Position numbers and translations under genes: made by a program. 64,000 bases of DNA from Streptomyces sp. NBC_00461 (GTDB lineage Bacteria; Actinomycetota; Actinomycetes; Streptomycetales; Streptomycetaceae), in assembly GCF_036013935.1 (NCBI RefSeq), contig NZ_CP107902.1:8713001-8777000 (forward strand), read 5' to 3'. The notes below the pieces were generated by a model. The model was not told the origin of the DNA. It did no database searches and saw nothing but the letters and a program-made list of their open reading frames with translations. Below, in pieces: positions 54,079 to 62,563 of this stretch (position 1 is the first letter of the stretch; each line of letters starts with the position of its first letter).

Positions 54079-54534
54079 TCAGGTCTGGCACTGCTTCGTG
54101 GATGCGGGGGACCAGCCGCTCCAGGCGGCGCCGTCGGCCCGGGCGTGCACCCGGATCTCGACCCTCACGGGGGCGCAGATCCGGGTCGTGCTGCCTACCT
54201 CGACAGGGCCGATCTCCTGGCCTGCCCCGACGTAGGCGCGACCGCTGCCCACTTTCGCCCAGGAGCCACCATCGGGACGCGAAAACGCCTCGTAGGAGAC
54301 GTTCAGGCCCCTGGTGCCGGTGTTGCGTGCCTTGATGTACGCCGTCATCTCTCGGGAGGGGAAGCGGCCGACCGACCCGCGCTGAGCACTGATGCAGCCA
54401 TTGACGGCCACACGGCCGGTCGACGCACCCCCGCCACAGGCGATCCCCACCGCGTGAGCGTTGGCCGGAAGTGTCAGCACCGCGAGCGCGGCCGCACCCA
54501 ACACCATTCCCGTACGCCTCAAATGCACTGCCAT
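54079..54534 (-). CDS. Small secreted protein
   Basis: A 151-residue exported protein. Signal peptide 1-29 (MVLGAAALAVLTLPANAHA). The mature part is beta-rich (MTAYIKARNTGTRGLNVSYE, AYVGAGQEIGPVEVGSTTRI) and holds four cysteines (ACGGG, GCISA, ICAPV, QCQT), likely in two disulphides. I do not recognise the family; similar small disulphide proteins are common in Streptomyces secretomes. AAGGGA stands very close to the ATG. It is followed, on the same strand, by the UvrA-like gene but with 126 bases between. Confidence 0.7.
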   Translation of the reverse strand: MAVHLRRTGMVLGAAALAVLTLPANAHAVGIACGGGASTGRVAVNGCISAQRGSVGRFPSREMTAYIKARNTGTRGLNVSYEAFSRPDGGSWAKVGSGRAYVGAGQEIGPVEVGSTTRICAPVRVEIRVHARADGAAWSGWSPASTKQCQT

Positions 54535-54674
54535 GTCCCTTCTTTGACCGTCTGTACGCTGAAGAGACCATGGTTCGCCTCGCGGCGCGGCATGCAGAGT
54601 CACCGACTTCTCACCCGGATGGGTGCGGACCGGGCCCGCAGACCCCTCGCATGCCGCGCCGCCGGCCAATTCGC

Positions 54675-56324
54675 CTACGTCGCGCGCCAGATCGTCATGT
54701 CCACCATCAGGAAGCTGATCCCGGGGGTGTCCCACAGTGCGGTCGACTTCACCTGGACCACGAGCAGCGCGATGTCACCGTTGCGGTGCTTGACGCAGAA
54801 CTCGCTGCCCGTCGCCGCGGCGGCCAGCGGGAAGCTGTGGGCCGTGGCGCCTCCCATGAGGATGCGGCAGTCATCGAGGGTAGCTCCCGTCATGCCCATC
54901 AGCTGGGAGATCGTGCTGGTGTCGCTCTCCAGCGCACAGCCGATCTTCTTGCAGACGAAGCGGAGGTCGCCCCTGCGGTTCTTGAGTTGCGTCCCGTCCT
55001 TGAAACTCACCGAGTTCTTCTCGTCCAGCGTCAGTTGGGGGTACGGCTCGGCCCGCGGCGTCCTGGGCGCTGCCGGGGAAGGGTTCGACGCCCCAGGCTT
55101 CCCGCCCTCGGAGCCCGTCGTCGACGCGGATGCCGACGACGATGCCGACGACTGTGCGGAAGCTGTCCCACCGGTCGTCGACGAGGCACCGGAGTCCCGG
55201 TCGCGGGACCGGTCCCTCGCGTCCATCACCGTCCATGCCAGGCCCGTCAGCAACAGCACGCCTGCCGTCACGGCGGCCGTGAGCAGCGCGGTGCGTCTTC
55301 GGCGGGCCCGCCGCTCCGCAGGCACCGTCGGCCGCATCTGCAACTGCGGCTGCGCGAGCAACGGCCGCGCGGGCACCAGGTGCGTGTGCACCGGTTGCGT
55401 ATGCGTCCGGGTGGGGTCGGGGGCCGGAGCCGGGACCGTCACCTCCGGCCCCGTGACCTGCTGCCAGACGGCAGGCCCCCCGCCCGCGTCGGCATCCCGG
55501 CCCAGCCGCTGCCGGCACCACGCGACGACCTCCGCCAGGGTCGCCCGTTCCGTCGGATCGGCGGCCAGGCACCGGGCGATCAGCGGACGGAGCTGTTCGG
55601 GCAGCAGGGTCAGGTCCGGTTGCGAGTGCACGATCCGGTAGAGGACGGTGGCAGATGGGCCGTCCCCGTACAGCGGCTCGCCCAGTGCGGCGAACGCCGC
55701 CGTCTGACCGAGCGCGAAGACGTCGGTCGCCGACGTGACCTCATCCGCTGTCGCCTGCTCGGGAGCCATGAACTGAGGCGTGCCGACGGCGGAGCCCGTG
55801 GCCGTGTGCGAAGTGGCGTCCGCGGCCAGCGAGATACCGAAGTCGATCACCCGCGGCCCGTCGGCGGCCAGCAGGACGTTCGACGGCTTCAGGTCCCGGT
55901 GCACGATCCCCGCGCCATGGATGGCCTGCAGCGCCTCGGCCACCCCCGCCATCAGCCACAGCACCGCCGGCACGGGCAGCGGTCCGCTCCGGGCGACGGC
56001 CTCCGCCAGCGAGGGCCCGGGCACATAGAGCGTGGCCAGCCACGGCGGTACACCGTCCGGATCGGCGTCGATCAGCTCGGCGGTGTACGCGCCCCGGACC
56101 CGCTGGGCTGCCTTGATCTCCCGGCCGAACCGCCGCCGGAACGCCGGGTCGTCGGCCAGCTCCGGCCGCACCACCTTGATCGCCACCGGCCGGCCGCCCT
56201 GCGTGTGCGACAGATAGACCCGCCCCATGCCACCGGCACCGAGCCGGGCGGCCAGACGATAACCGGCCACCATGGGCGGATCGTCCGCCTGCAACGGCTG
56301 GAACACCTCAGTCGCATGGTTCAT
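54675..56324 (-). CDS. Membrane Ser/Thr protein kinase with an unknown sensor domain
   Basis: A 549-residue Hanks-type kinase. The kinase domain covers residues about 20-285: glycine loop GAGGMGRVYL (29-38), Lys50 (AIKVV), catalytic HRDLKPSNV with Asp144, and DFG at 161-163. A Pro/Thr linker leads to a basic cluster RRARRRR and one transmembrane helix near 345-365 (LLTAAVTAGVLLLTGLAW). The outside part begins with a long Ser/Ala/Thr linker (400-440) and ends in a compact domain (about 450-549) with four cysteines (CKKIGCALE, DDCRIL, FCVKHRNGD) and LVVQVKSTALWDTPGISFLM. No PASTA repeats. GAGG is five bases before the ATG at 56324. Confidence 0.9.
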   Translation of the reverse strand: MNHATEVFQPLQADDPPMVAGYRLAARLGAGGMGRVYLSHTQGGRPVAIKVVRPELADDPAFRRRFGREIKAAQRVRGAYTAELIDADPDGVPPWLATLYVPGPSLAEAVARSGPLPVPAVLWLMAGVAEALQAIHGAGIVHRDLKPSNVLLAADGPRVIDFGISLAADATSHTATGSAVGTPQFMAPEQATADEVTSATDVFALGQTAAFAALGEPLYGDGPSATVLYRIVHSQPDLTLLPEQLRPLIARCLAADPTERATLAEVVAWCRQRLGRDADAGGGPAVWQQVTGPEVTVPAPAPDPTRTHTQPVHTHLVPARPLLAQPQLQMRPTVPAERRARRRRTALLTAAVTAGVLLLTGLAWTVMDARDRSRDRDSGASSTTGGTASAQSSASSSASASTTGSEGGKPGASNPSPAAPRTPRAEPYPQLTLDEKNSVSFKDGTQLKNRRGDLRFVCKKIGCALESDTSTISQLMGMTGATLDDCRILMGGATAHSFPLAAAATGSEFCVKHRNGDIALLVVQVKSTALWDTPGISFLMVDMTIWRAT

Positions 56325-56502
56325 CGGCCCTCGTCCCCCTGATCCACTGGCCCGCTGGTCATCCGATGGGTTGACCAACCACAGAACCTTAAAGGCTGTC
56401 CTGTGACTGCTGATCGGAAACGGGGTGAAAGTCGGAAACGGGGTGCGAGGGGGGAGCCGCCGGCTCGTCTGCTCGGGCGTCAGGGTGACAACCGAGGGCG
56501 GC

Positions 56503-57141
56503 TCACGCCGGGTACGGAGTGGTGTCGCGTGCCGACCGGAGCGCGCCCGCCCACCAGGCCAGCTGGTCGAGCACCGTCTTGGCGTAGCCGGTTGTCTCGG
56601 GGTCGAGGGGGCGGCCGTCCTGCCATGTCGTGAAGTAGTTCGGGAAGGCGAGGCCGTCGCGGACCGTCACCGCGTGCAGTTCGGTGAGCACGTTCTCCAG
56701 GTGCAGCACCGCGTGCCGGCCGCCCGCCGCACCGCCGTAGCTGACGAAGGCGACGGGCTTGGCCGTCCACTGGCTGAAGTGCCAGTCGATGGCCGCCTTC
56801 AGCGACGCCGGATAGCTGTGGTTGTACTCCGGCGTGACGACGATGAACGCGTCGGCACCCTCCAGGGCCGAGGTCAGTGCCGCCATCCCGGCCGGACGGG
56901 GGTATGCGTCGCCGGCGTACTTCGGGGACGCGGCGGGCAACGCCAACGGAATGTCGGAATCGGCCAGATCGACGACCTCCACGTCGAAACCGCCGTGCGT
57001 GGTGGCCTGTTCGGCGACCCACGAGGCCACCACCGGGCCGAACCGGCTGTCCCGGACACTCCCGACGATGATCGCCAGCCGGTGCCGGTGCTGGTGCTGG
57101 TGATCGTTCGTGTTCTCGTTCTCGTTCTCGTTCTTGTCCAT
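56503..57141 (-). CDS. NADPH-dependent FMN reductase family protein
   Basis: A 212-residue flavodoxin-fold reductase. After a peculiar N terminus (MDKNENENENTNDHQHQHRH, residues 1-20) the domain begins LAIIVGSVRDSRFGPVVASW (22-41). The FMN loop is seen in GSVRDSR, and TPEYNHSYPASLKAAIDWHF (about 105-124) and SYGGAAGGRHAVLHLENVL are hallmark motifs. Members reduce FMN, quinones or azo dyes with NADPH. The Asn-Glu and His-Gln repeats come from two short tandem DNA repeats. GAGGGG is very close to the ATG at 57141. It is divergent from an XRE regulator that may control it. Confidence 0.88.
   Translation of the reverse strand: MDKNENENENTNDHQHQHRHRLAIIVGSVRDSRFGPVVASWVAEQATTHGGFDVEVVDLADSDIPLALPAASPKYAGDAYPRPAGMAALTSALEGADAFIVVTPEYNHSYPASLKAAIDWHFSQWTAKPVAFVSYGGAAGGRHAVLHLENVLTELHAVTVRDGLAFPNYFTTWQDGRPLDPETTGYAKTVLDQLAWWAGALRSARDTTPYPA
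57081..57134. repeat. Two hexanucleotide microsatellites inside a start region
   Basis: GGTGCC, GGTGCT, GGTGCT and GGTGAT (57081-57104) are followed by TGTTCT and three CGTTCT units (57111-57134). On the coding (minus) strand they encode His-Gln and Asn-Glu repeats near the N terminus of the FMN reductase. Such tracts can change length by slippage in whole codon pairs. Confidence 0.75.
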
Positions 57142-57253
57142 GCCCCTCACGATCGGGCTGCGCCACGACAGCAGCCAGACCGTGCTCAGGCTGGCCCCCA
57201 CAGGGCCACGCTGAGCCCCTCGCGATCAGCGGGCGGCGAATTATGCTCTCCCC

Positions 57254-58090
57254 ATGGGTACGCCGTTGGGGGACTTCATCCGGGCCAGGCGGGACAGCGT
57301 CCAGCCGGAATCGCTGGGGCTGCCGAATCACGGGCGCCGTCGGTCCCCGGGGCTGCGCCGCCTGGATCTCGCCGCGCGGGCCGGCATCAGCGTCGAATAC
57401 CTGACCCGCATGGAACAGGGCCGTGACCGCAATCCGTCGGTGGCGGTGGTGAACGCGATCGCCGACGCGCTCAGCCTCGACCCGGCCGAGCGCAACCATC
57501 TGCGCTACCTCGCGAAGATCACCGGCGGCGAATGCGTCGCCCACGCCCGGCCCGCTCCACCCAGCCGCGACGTCCGCCCCTCGGTCCTGGAGACACTCCG
57601 CCTCCTCGAACCGGGCATCGCCGTGGTCACCAACCGGCTCGGCGACATCCTTGCCCACACCAGCGATTACGAGGCGGTGGTGAGCGAGACGGGACTGCTC
57701 GACGCCGGCTCCCCGAACCTCACCCGCTACGTGTTCACCGATCCCCGCGCCCGGACGTTCTTCGCCGACTGGGACGACGTAGCCGACCAGCAGGCCTTCG
57801 ACGTGTGGCTCGCACCGTCCGCCGAGAGCTCCGAGTGGTTCAGCACAGAGCTCGCCCATGCCGCGGGCCTCGACTTCACACGCCGCATGCACCGACACCT
57901 CGTTCCGAAACGGGGGGTGCTCCGCCTCCACCACCCGTTCGGCTGCGAACTTCAGCTGGTCCGCGAGACGCTCGAACTCTCCGAGGACGCCCAGCAGTTG
58001 ATCGTCTTCCTCCCGGCGGACGAGGAGACCGCCCAGGCAGTCGACCGACTCCGGCGCAGGCGCCACGGCCGGCTCCGGGCCATCTCGTAG
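57254..58090 (+). CDS. XRE-family regulator with MmyB-like ligand domain
   Basis: A 278-residue regulator. The helix-turn-helix is residues about 9-85 (GDFIRARRDSVQPESLGLPN, RRSPGLRRLDLAARAGISVE, YLTRMEQGRDRNPSVAVVNA). The rest is the MmyB-like PAS-related domain, which in this family binds fatty acids (LRLLEPGIAVVTNRLGDILA, LTRYVFTDPRARTFFADWDD, GCELQLVRETLELSEDAQQL). Such proteins often control the divergent oxidoreductase gene, here the FMN reductase. TATGCT (57242-57247) ends six bases before the ATG, so the mRNA is probably leaderless. Confidence 0.88.
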   Translation: MGTPLGDFIRARRDSVQPESLGLPNHGRRRSPGLRRLDLAARAGISVEYLTRMEQGRDRNPSVAVVNAIADALSLDPAERNHLRYLAKITGGECVAHARPAPPSRDVRPSVLETLRLLEPGIAVVTNRLGDILAHTSDYEAVVSETGLLDAGSPNLTRYVFTDPRARTFFADWDDVADQQAFDVWLAPSAESSEWFSTELAHAAGLDFTRRMHRHLVPKRGVLRLHHPFGCELQLVRETLELSEDAQQLIVFLPADEETAQAVDRLRRRRHGRLRAIS

Positions 58091-58192
58091 CCCGTTATCT
58101 GCTGGGTATCTGCCGGGCGTCTCAGGGGTATCCGACGGGAATCTGCCCTCGCCTCCGGGCCGCGGCGACATTCGCCGCTCGGGCACCGGGAG

Positions 58193-58834
58193 TCACTGCC
58201 GCGTGGGCAGCTGCCGCAAACCGTTCTCCAGCAGTGCGAAGGCGTGTTCGGCGTCGGCCTCCGCTCCCGGGTACCGCTCGTCGACCGACTCCCCGTATGC
58301 CAGGCGTTCGGCGTTGTCCAGGGCCAGCGCCCAGTGGACCGCGACGATTTGGACGGCGGCGAGTCGCGCCGTGAGTTCCGGAGTGTCCGCGGTTTCCCGC
58401 AGTGCCTGAGCGAGTGCGCGTTCGCCACCGGTCCTGAACCGTTGCATCCGGGCCACGAGTGAGGGCGTGTCGAAAATCATCCGCACGAGCCTGCGCACCT
58501 GGGGGTGGTCGTTGAGCCCGGTGATCGGGTCCCGCTCGCACAGTCCCTTGAGGAAGTGTTCCCGCACTGCGGCCAGCGGGGCGGTGCCGTCCGGGCGGGC
58601 CCGCACGACGCGCGCGATCTCGGTCTCGTGGTCGGCGAGGCGATGGACCACGAGGTCCTCCTTCGCCGGGAAGTAGGCGAAGAGTGTCCGCTTGGACACC
58701 TCCGCCGCCTCGGCCACCTGGGCCACCGAGACCTGGTGGAAGCCGTGTTCGAGAAACAGCGTGATCGCCGCGTCGGAGATCGCCGCGTGGGTCCGCTGCT
58801 TCTTTCGTTCCCGTAGCCCTGGCTTGCCGTCCAC
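58193..58834 (-). CDS. TetR-family regulator
   Basis: A 213-residue repressor. The helix-turn-helix is residues about 8-60 (RERKKQRTHAAISDAAITLF, HGFHQVSVAQVAEAAEVSKR, TLFAYFPAKEDLV). The ligand domain is helical and not informative. GTG start at 58834 with GGTGG upstream; the ATG at 58888 would put the ORF over the operator. It is divergent from the FAD monooxygenase gene, which it most likely represses in the absence of an aromatic or drug-like compound. Confidence 0.87.
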   Translation of the reverse strand: MDGKPGLRERKKQRTHAAISDAAITLFLEHGFHQVSVAQVAEAAEVSKRTLFAYFPAKEDLVVHRLADHETEIARVVRARPDGTAPLAAVREHFLKGLCERDPITGLNDHPQVRRLVRMIFDTPSLVARMQRFRTGGERALAQALRETADTPELTARLAAVQIVAVHWALALDNAERLAYGESVDERYPGAEADAEHAFALLENGLRQLPTRQ

Positions 58835-58847
58835 GGAGCCACCGTAA

Positions 58848-58874
58848 CAGAAAACTGCCCCCAGGGGATTTCTG
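58848..58874. promoter_or_regulatory. Likely TetR operator
   Basis: An imperfect 27-base palindrome runs from CAGAAA (58848-58853) to TTTCTG (58869-58874), with CCCC and GGGG nested inside. It lies just before the TetR start and about 50 bases before the monooxygenase start, where it can control both genes. Confidence 0.5.
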
Positions 58875-58921
58875 CACCTGGTATACATTTACTCCGAGGT
58901 GAGAGATGGGATGGAGTGAGG

Positions 58922-60433
58922 GTGTTGACGTTGACGGAGAGCACGGCCGACGTCGTTGTCGCGGGCGCCGGCCCGACCGGACTGATGCTGGCCTGCGAAC
59001 TGGCGCTGGCCGGGGTCGAGACCCTGGTCCTGGAGAAGCTGCCCCAGCGCATCGAGCAGGTGAAGGGCGGCGGCATCCAGCCCCGCACCGCGGAGCTGCT
59101 GGAGTCGCGCGGGCTGCTGGAGCCGCTGCTGAAGCGGGCCGTGCCGCGTGACCCGGTGGGTGGTCATTTCGCGGCCCTGCCCGTGCCCCTGGACTGCACG
59201 CCCTGGCGCACCAGGCACCCTTTCCCGATCGCGATCCCGCAGTGGGAGATCGAGGAAGTGCTCGAAGAGCGGGCGCTCGCCGCGGGTGTGCTGGTTGTGC
59301 GTGACACCGCCGTCTCGGCAGTCGAGTCCGATGACGACGGCGTGGTCGTGACGGCGGACGGTCTGCGGGTGCGCGCGAGCCATCTGGTGGCATGCGACGG
59401 CGGCCACAGCACGGTGCGCAAGCTGCTCGGGCTGCCGTTTCCCGGCAGGCCCGGCACCCATCAGGCGGTGGTGGCCGACATCCGCCTGTCCGCCGTATCG
59501 GCGCACGTGCCGCGGCAGATGGGGCACATGAGCAGCCTGACCCGCCACGCGGGCGGCTACTGGGCCATGCTGGTCCCGCTCGGCGACGACCGGTACCGGT
59601 TCACCTTCGGGCGCGCGGACCAGGCGGACGGCACCCGCGACATCCCCGTCACCGCCGAGGAGATCACCGCCGCGCTGCAGACCGTGTACGGCCCGGAGAC
59701 CACCCTGGGTGCCGTGGACCACTCCTCCCGCTTCAGCGACGCCACCCGGCAACTGGAGCACTACCGCGCGGGCCGGGTCCTGTTCGCGGGCGACGCCGCA
59801 CACATCCACCCGCCCCTGGGCGGCCAGGGTCTCAACCTCGGCATACAGGACGCCTTCAACCTCGGCTGGAAACTGGCCGCGGTCGTCAAGGACCGCGCCC
59901 CGAGCGGCCTTCTGGACAGCTACCACAGCGAACGGAACCCGGTCGGAGCCCAGGTCCTGCACCACACGTCGGCGCAGCGCGTCCTGGCCGACCCGAACCC
60001 GGGCGAGGACGTCGCCGCCCTGCGCGACATCGTCATCGACCTGCTGCGCCTGCCCGACACCAACCGCCACCTCGCGGGACTGATGTCCGGCCTCTCGCTG
60101 CGCTACGAGCTGCCCGGCGAGCATCCCCTCACCGGGCAGCGCATGCCGGACGCCGACCTGGTGACCGAAGCAGGCCCGACCCGGCTGTCGGCCCTGTTCG
60201 GCTCGGGGCACGCCGTCCTGCTCGATCTGACCGCGACCGTCCCGGCCGACCTCCCGCTCCCCCCGCGAGTCGACCTCGTCCGTGCCACCTGCGCCGACGA
60301 CCTCGGCGCGGCAGCCCTGCTCATCCGCCCCGACGGCTACGTCTCCTGGGCCGCGGACACCTCCACCGCCCGCGCCGACACCCTGCCTGCCGCGCTCGCC
60401 GCGCTCACCAGCGGCCTTGCGCAGGTGCACTGA
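58922..60433 (+). CDS. FAD-dependent aromatic monooxygenase
   Basis: A 503-residue class A flavoprotein hydroxylase. The FAD-binding VVVAGAGPTGLMLACELALA lies near residues 10-29, the NADPH/FAD DG motif in LVACDGGHSTVRKLLGL (about 156-172), and the GD motif in VLFAGDAAHIHPPLGGQGLN (about 283-302). The C-terminal 120 residues form the thioredoxin-like domain seen in polyketide and rifampicin-type hydroxylases. It may hydroxylate an aromatic antibiotic or a catabolic substrate. Several close starts exist: I prefer GTG 58922, five bases after GGAG; GTG 58916 is the alternative. The TetR regulator is divergent. Confidence 0.88.
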   Translation: MLTLTESTADVVVAGAGPTGLMLACELALAGVETLVLEKLPQRIEQVKGGGIQPRTAELLESRGLLEPLLKRAVPRDPVGGHFAALPVPLDCTPWRTRHPFPIAIPQWEIEEVLEERALAAGVLVVRDTAVSAVESDDDGVVVTADGLRVRASHLVACDGGHSTVRKLLGLPFPGRPGTHQAVVADIRLSAVSAHVPRQMGHMSSLTRHAGGYWAMLVPLGDDRYRFTFGRADQADGTRDIPVTAEEITAALQTVYGPETTLGAVDHSSRFSDATRQLEHYRAGRVLFAGDAAHIHPPLGGQGLNLGIQDAFNLGWKLAAVVKDRAPSGLLDSYHSERNPVGAQVLHHTSAQRVLADPNPGEDVAALRDIVIDLLRLPDTNRHLAGLMSGLSLRYELPGEHPLTGQRMPDADLVTEAGPTRLSALFGSGHAVLLDLTATVPADLPLPPRVDLVRATCADDLGAAALLIRPDGYVSWAADTSTARADTLPAALAALTSGLAQVH

Positions 60434-60476
60434 GCGAGGCGGGCGCGCACGGCGGCACGCCACCAGAATGGGCCGT

Positions 60477-60830
60477 ATGGACGCCGAAGCGAAGAACTAC
60501 ATCGACGGGATCGCACCCGAGCACCGCGCACTGTTCGACCGCGTGCACCGGTTGATTCTTGAGGCGTATCCCGAGGCGAACGTCGTGCTGGCGTACGGGT
60601 TGCCGACCTACCGGGTCGGCAACCGCAAGCTGCACGTCGGAGTGTGGCAGCACGGGGTCTCGGTCTACGGGTGGGACAAGGACGCGGGCGCGGGCCTCAC
60701 CTCCCGCCATCCGCATCTCGTCAGCGGCAAGGGGACCATCCGACTGCGCTCCCAGGACGCGGAGGGCGTCACCGACGGGGAGTTGAGCGACCTCATCCGA
60801 GCCTCGCTGGGGCCTGGAACCACGCCGTAG
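60477..60830 (+). CDS. DUF1801 (YdhG-like) protein
   Basis: A 117-residue single-domain protein of the DUF1801/YdhG family (iron-chaperone-like fold, frataxin-like). Seen: YIDGIAPEHRALFDRVHRLI, NVVLAYGLPTYRVGNRKLHV, SVYGWDKDAG and the C-terminal KGTIRLRSQDAEGVTDGELS. CAGAAT (60464-60469) ends seven bases before the ATG, so the mRNA is probably leaderless; an ATG at 60468 overlaps that box. The function of the family is not settled. Confidence 0.83.
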   Translation: MDAEAKNYIDGIAPEHRALFDRVHRLILEAYPEANVVLAYGLPTYRVGNRKLHVGVWQHGVSVYGWDKDAGAGLTSRHPHLVSGKGTIRLRSQDAEGVTDGELSDLIRASLGPGTTP

Positions 60831-60883
60831 CGGCCTCGCGCCGCCGCGTGGACCGGGGCGCCGAGAAAGATCTCGGGCGGCCA

Positions 60884-60910
60884 TGTCGAGAACCCGAGAC
60901 GGGCTCCGTC
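60884..60910 (+). promoter_or_regulatory. ECF42-type promoter for the DGPF-sigma operon
   Basis: TGTCGA (60884-60889), a 17-base spacer and CGTC (60907-60910) match the motif reported for ECF42 sigma factors (TGTCGA at -35, CGA/TC at -10). It lies 52 bases before the DGPF gene, so the sigma factor probably drives its own operon. Confidence 0.6.
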
Positions 60911-60961
60911 CCCGAGGTGAACGCGACCACAATGGGCGCACCAGTACCGAGGAGAACGACG

Positions 60962-61369
60962 ATGGCCAAGTACCTGTTGCTCAAGCACTACCGAGGCGCT
61001 CCGGCTCCGGCCAACGACGTGCCCATGGACCAGTGGACGCCGGAGGAGATCTCGGCCCACGTGCAGTACATGCAGGACTTCGCGGCACGCCTTGAGGAGA
61101 CCGGCGAGTTCATCGAAAGCCAGGGACTGGCCCCCGGAGGGACGTTCGTCCGGTACGACGGTGAGGGGCGACCGCCGGTCACCGACGGCCCGTTCGCCGA
61201 GACCAAGGACCTCATCGCCGGCTGGATGGTGATCGACGTCGACACCTACGAGCGCGCCCTCGAACTGGCCGGGGAACTGTCGGCCGCCCCCGGCGCGGGC
61301 GGCAAGCCGATCCACGAGTGGCTCGAACTGCGCCCGTTCATGACCGAGCACTGCACCATCACGGAGTGA
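60962..61369 (+). CDS. YCII/DGPF-domain protein, partner of the ECF42 sigma factor
   Basis: A 135-residue YCII-related protein with the DGPF motif (VTDGPFAETKDLIAGWMVID, near 78-97) that names the group. It opens AKYLLLKHYRGAPAPANDVP and has HVQYMQDFAARLEETGEFIE. DGPF proteins sit beside ECF42 sigma factors in many bacteria and are their main targets; what they do is not known. GAGGAG is seven bases before the ATG. The sigma gene overlaps its stop by four bases. Confidence 0.88.
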   Translation: MAKYLLLKHYRGAPAPANDVPMDQWTPEEISAHVQYMQDFAARLEETGEFIESQGLAPGGTFVRYDGEGRPPVTDGPFAETKDLIAGWMVIDVDTYERALELAGELSAAPGAGGKPIHEWLELRPFMTEHCTITE

Positions 61370-62523
61370 CCTCACCGATGAACGGGGCCCTGCTGAGGAG
61401 CCTCACACCGAGCGTGCTCGCCGTCCTCGTCCGCCGGGGAGCCGACTTCGCGGCGGCCGAGGACGCCGTGCAGGACGCGCTCATAGAAGCGGTCCGCGGG
61501 TGGCCGGCCGACCCGCCGCGGGATGCGAAGGGCTGGCTGGTCACCGTGGCGTGGCGCAAGTTCCTGGACGCGACGCGGGCGGACGCCGCCCGCCGCCGGC
61601 GTGAGGACCGTGTGGACGAGGAGCCGCAGCCCGGGCCCGCGCCCGCGGTGGACGACACGCTGCAGCTCTATTTCCTGTGCGCCCACCCGTCGCTGACGCC
61701 GTCGTCCGCGGTGGCGCTCACCCTGCGCGCCGTCGGCGGGCTGACCACCCGCCAGATCGCCCAGGCCTACCTGGTGCCCGAGGCGACCATGGCGCAGCGC
61801 ATCAGCCGGGCCAAGCGCACCGTCTCCGGTGTGCGCTTCGACCGGCCCGGTGACGTCGCCACCGTGCTGCGGGTCCTCTACCTGGTCTTCAACGAGGGCT
61901 ACTCCGGCGACGTCGACCTCGCCGCCGAGGCCATCCGGATCACCCGTCAACTCGCGGCCGTGATCGACCACCCCGAAGTGGCGGGACTTCTCGCCCTGAT
62001 GCTGCTCCACCACGCCCGGCGCGCCTCCCGGACCGCGCCCGACGGCAGCCTGGTGCCGCTGGCCGAGCAGGAACGCGGCCGATGGGACACCGAGTCGATC
62101 GCCGAGGGCGTCGAGATCCTGCAGGCGGCCCTCGCCCGTGACCGGCTGGGTGAGTTCCAGGCCCAGGCCGCCATCGCGGCCCTGCACGCCGACGCACTCA
62201 CCGCCGAGGAGACCGACTGGGTGCAGATCGTCGAGTGGTACGACGAACTCGCGCACCTGACCGACAGTCCCGTCGTGCGGCTCAACCGCGCGGTGGCCGT
62301 CGGCGAGGCCGACGGACCCCGCGCCGGGCTGGCGGCACTCAAGGAGCTGGACGAGTCACTGCCCCGCCACACCGCGGTGGCGGCCCACCTCCACGAACGC
62401 GAGGGTGACCTGGCCACGGCGGCGCGGCTGTACACCGAGGCGGCCCACAAGGCACCCAACCTCGCCGAACGCGACTACCTGACCCGTCAGGCCGCCCGGC
62501 TCAACGCCCGCCGACGGCACTGA
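61366..62523 (+). CDS. ECF42-type sigma factor with a TPR-like C-terminal extension
   Basis: A 385-residue sigma factor, twice the usual ECF length. Region 2: VRRGADFAAAEDAVQDALIE, RDAKGWLVTVAWRKFLDATR (about 20-75). Region 4: TLRAVGGLTTRQIAQAYLVP, EATMAQRISRAKRTV (about 120-160). The rest (about 165-385) is a helical, TPR-like domain (VLYLVFNEGYSGD, LLALMLLHHARRASR, LNRAVAVGEADGPRAGLAAL, YTEAAHKAPNLAERDYLTRQ) that is needed for activity in studied members. No anti-sigma factor is present, as expected for this group. GTG at 61366 couples it to the DGPF gene; ATG 61378 is possible. Confidence 0.88.
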   Translation: MTSPMNGALLRSLTPSVLAVLVRRGADFAAAEDAVQDALIEAVRGWPADPPRDAKGWLVTVAWRKFLDATRADAARRRREDRVDEEPQPGPAPAVDDTLQLYFLCAHPSLTPSSAVALTLRAVGGLTTRQIAQAYLVPEATMAQRISRAKRTVSGVRFDRPGDVATVLRVLYLVFNEGYSGDVDLAAEAIRITRQLAAVIDHPEVAGLLALMLLHHARRASRTAPDGSLVPLAEQERGRWDTESIAEGVEILQAALARDRLGEFQAQAAIAALHADALTAEETDWVQIVEWYDELAHLTDSPVVRLNRAVAVGEADGPRAGLAALKELDESLPRHTAVAAHLHEREGDLATAARLYTEAAHKAPNLAERDYLTRQAARLNARRRH

Positions 62524-62563
62524 CGGGCCGGGCCCGGCCTCGGGGCGCCGCCGCCGACGGTGA

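Noticed and set aside
62527..62540. GGCCGGGCCCGGCC, a perfect 14-base palindrome between convergent genes.
   Set aside because: It has no loop, so it would be a poor terminator, and such strings arise often by chance at this composition.
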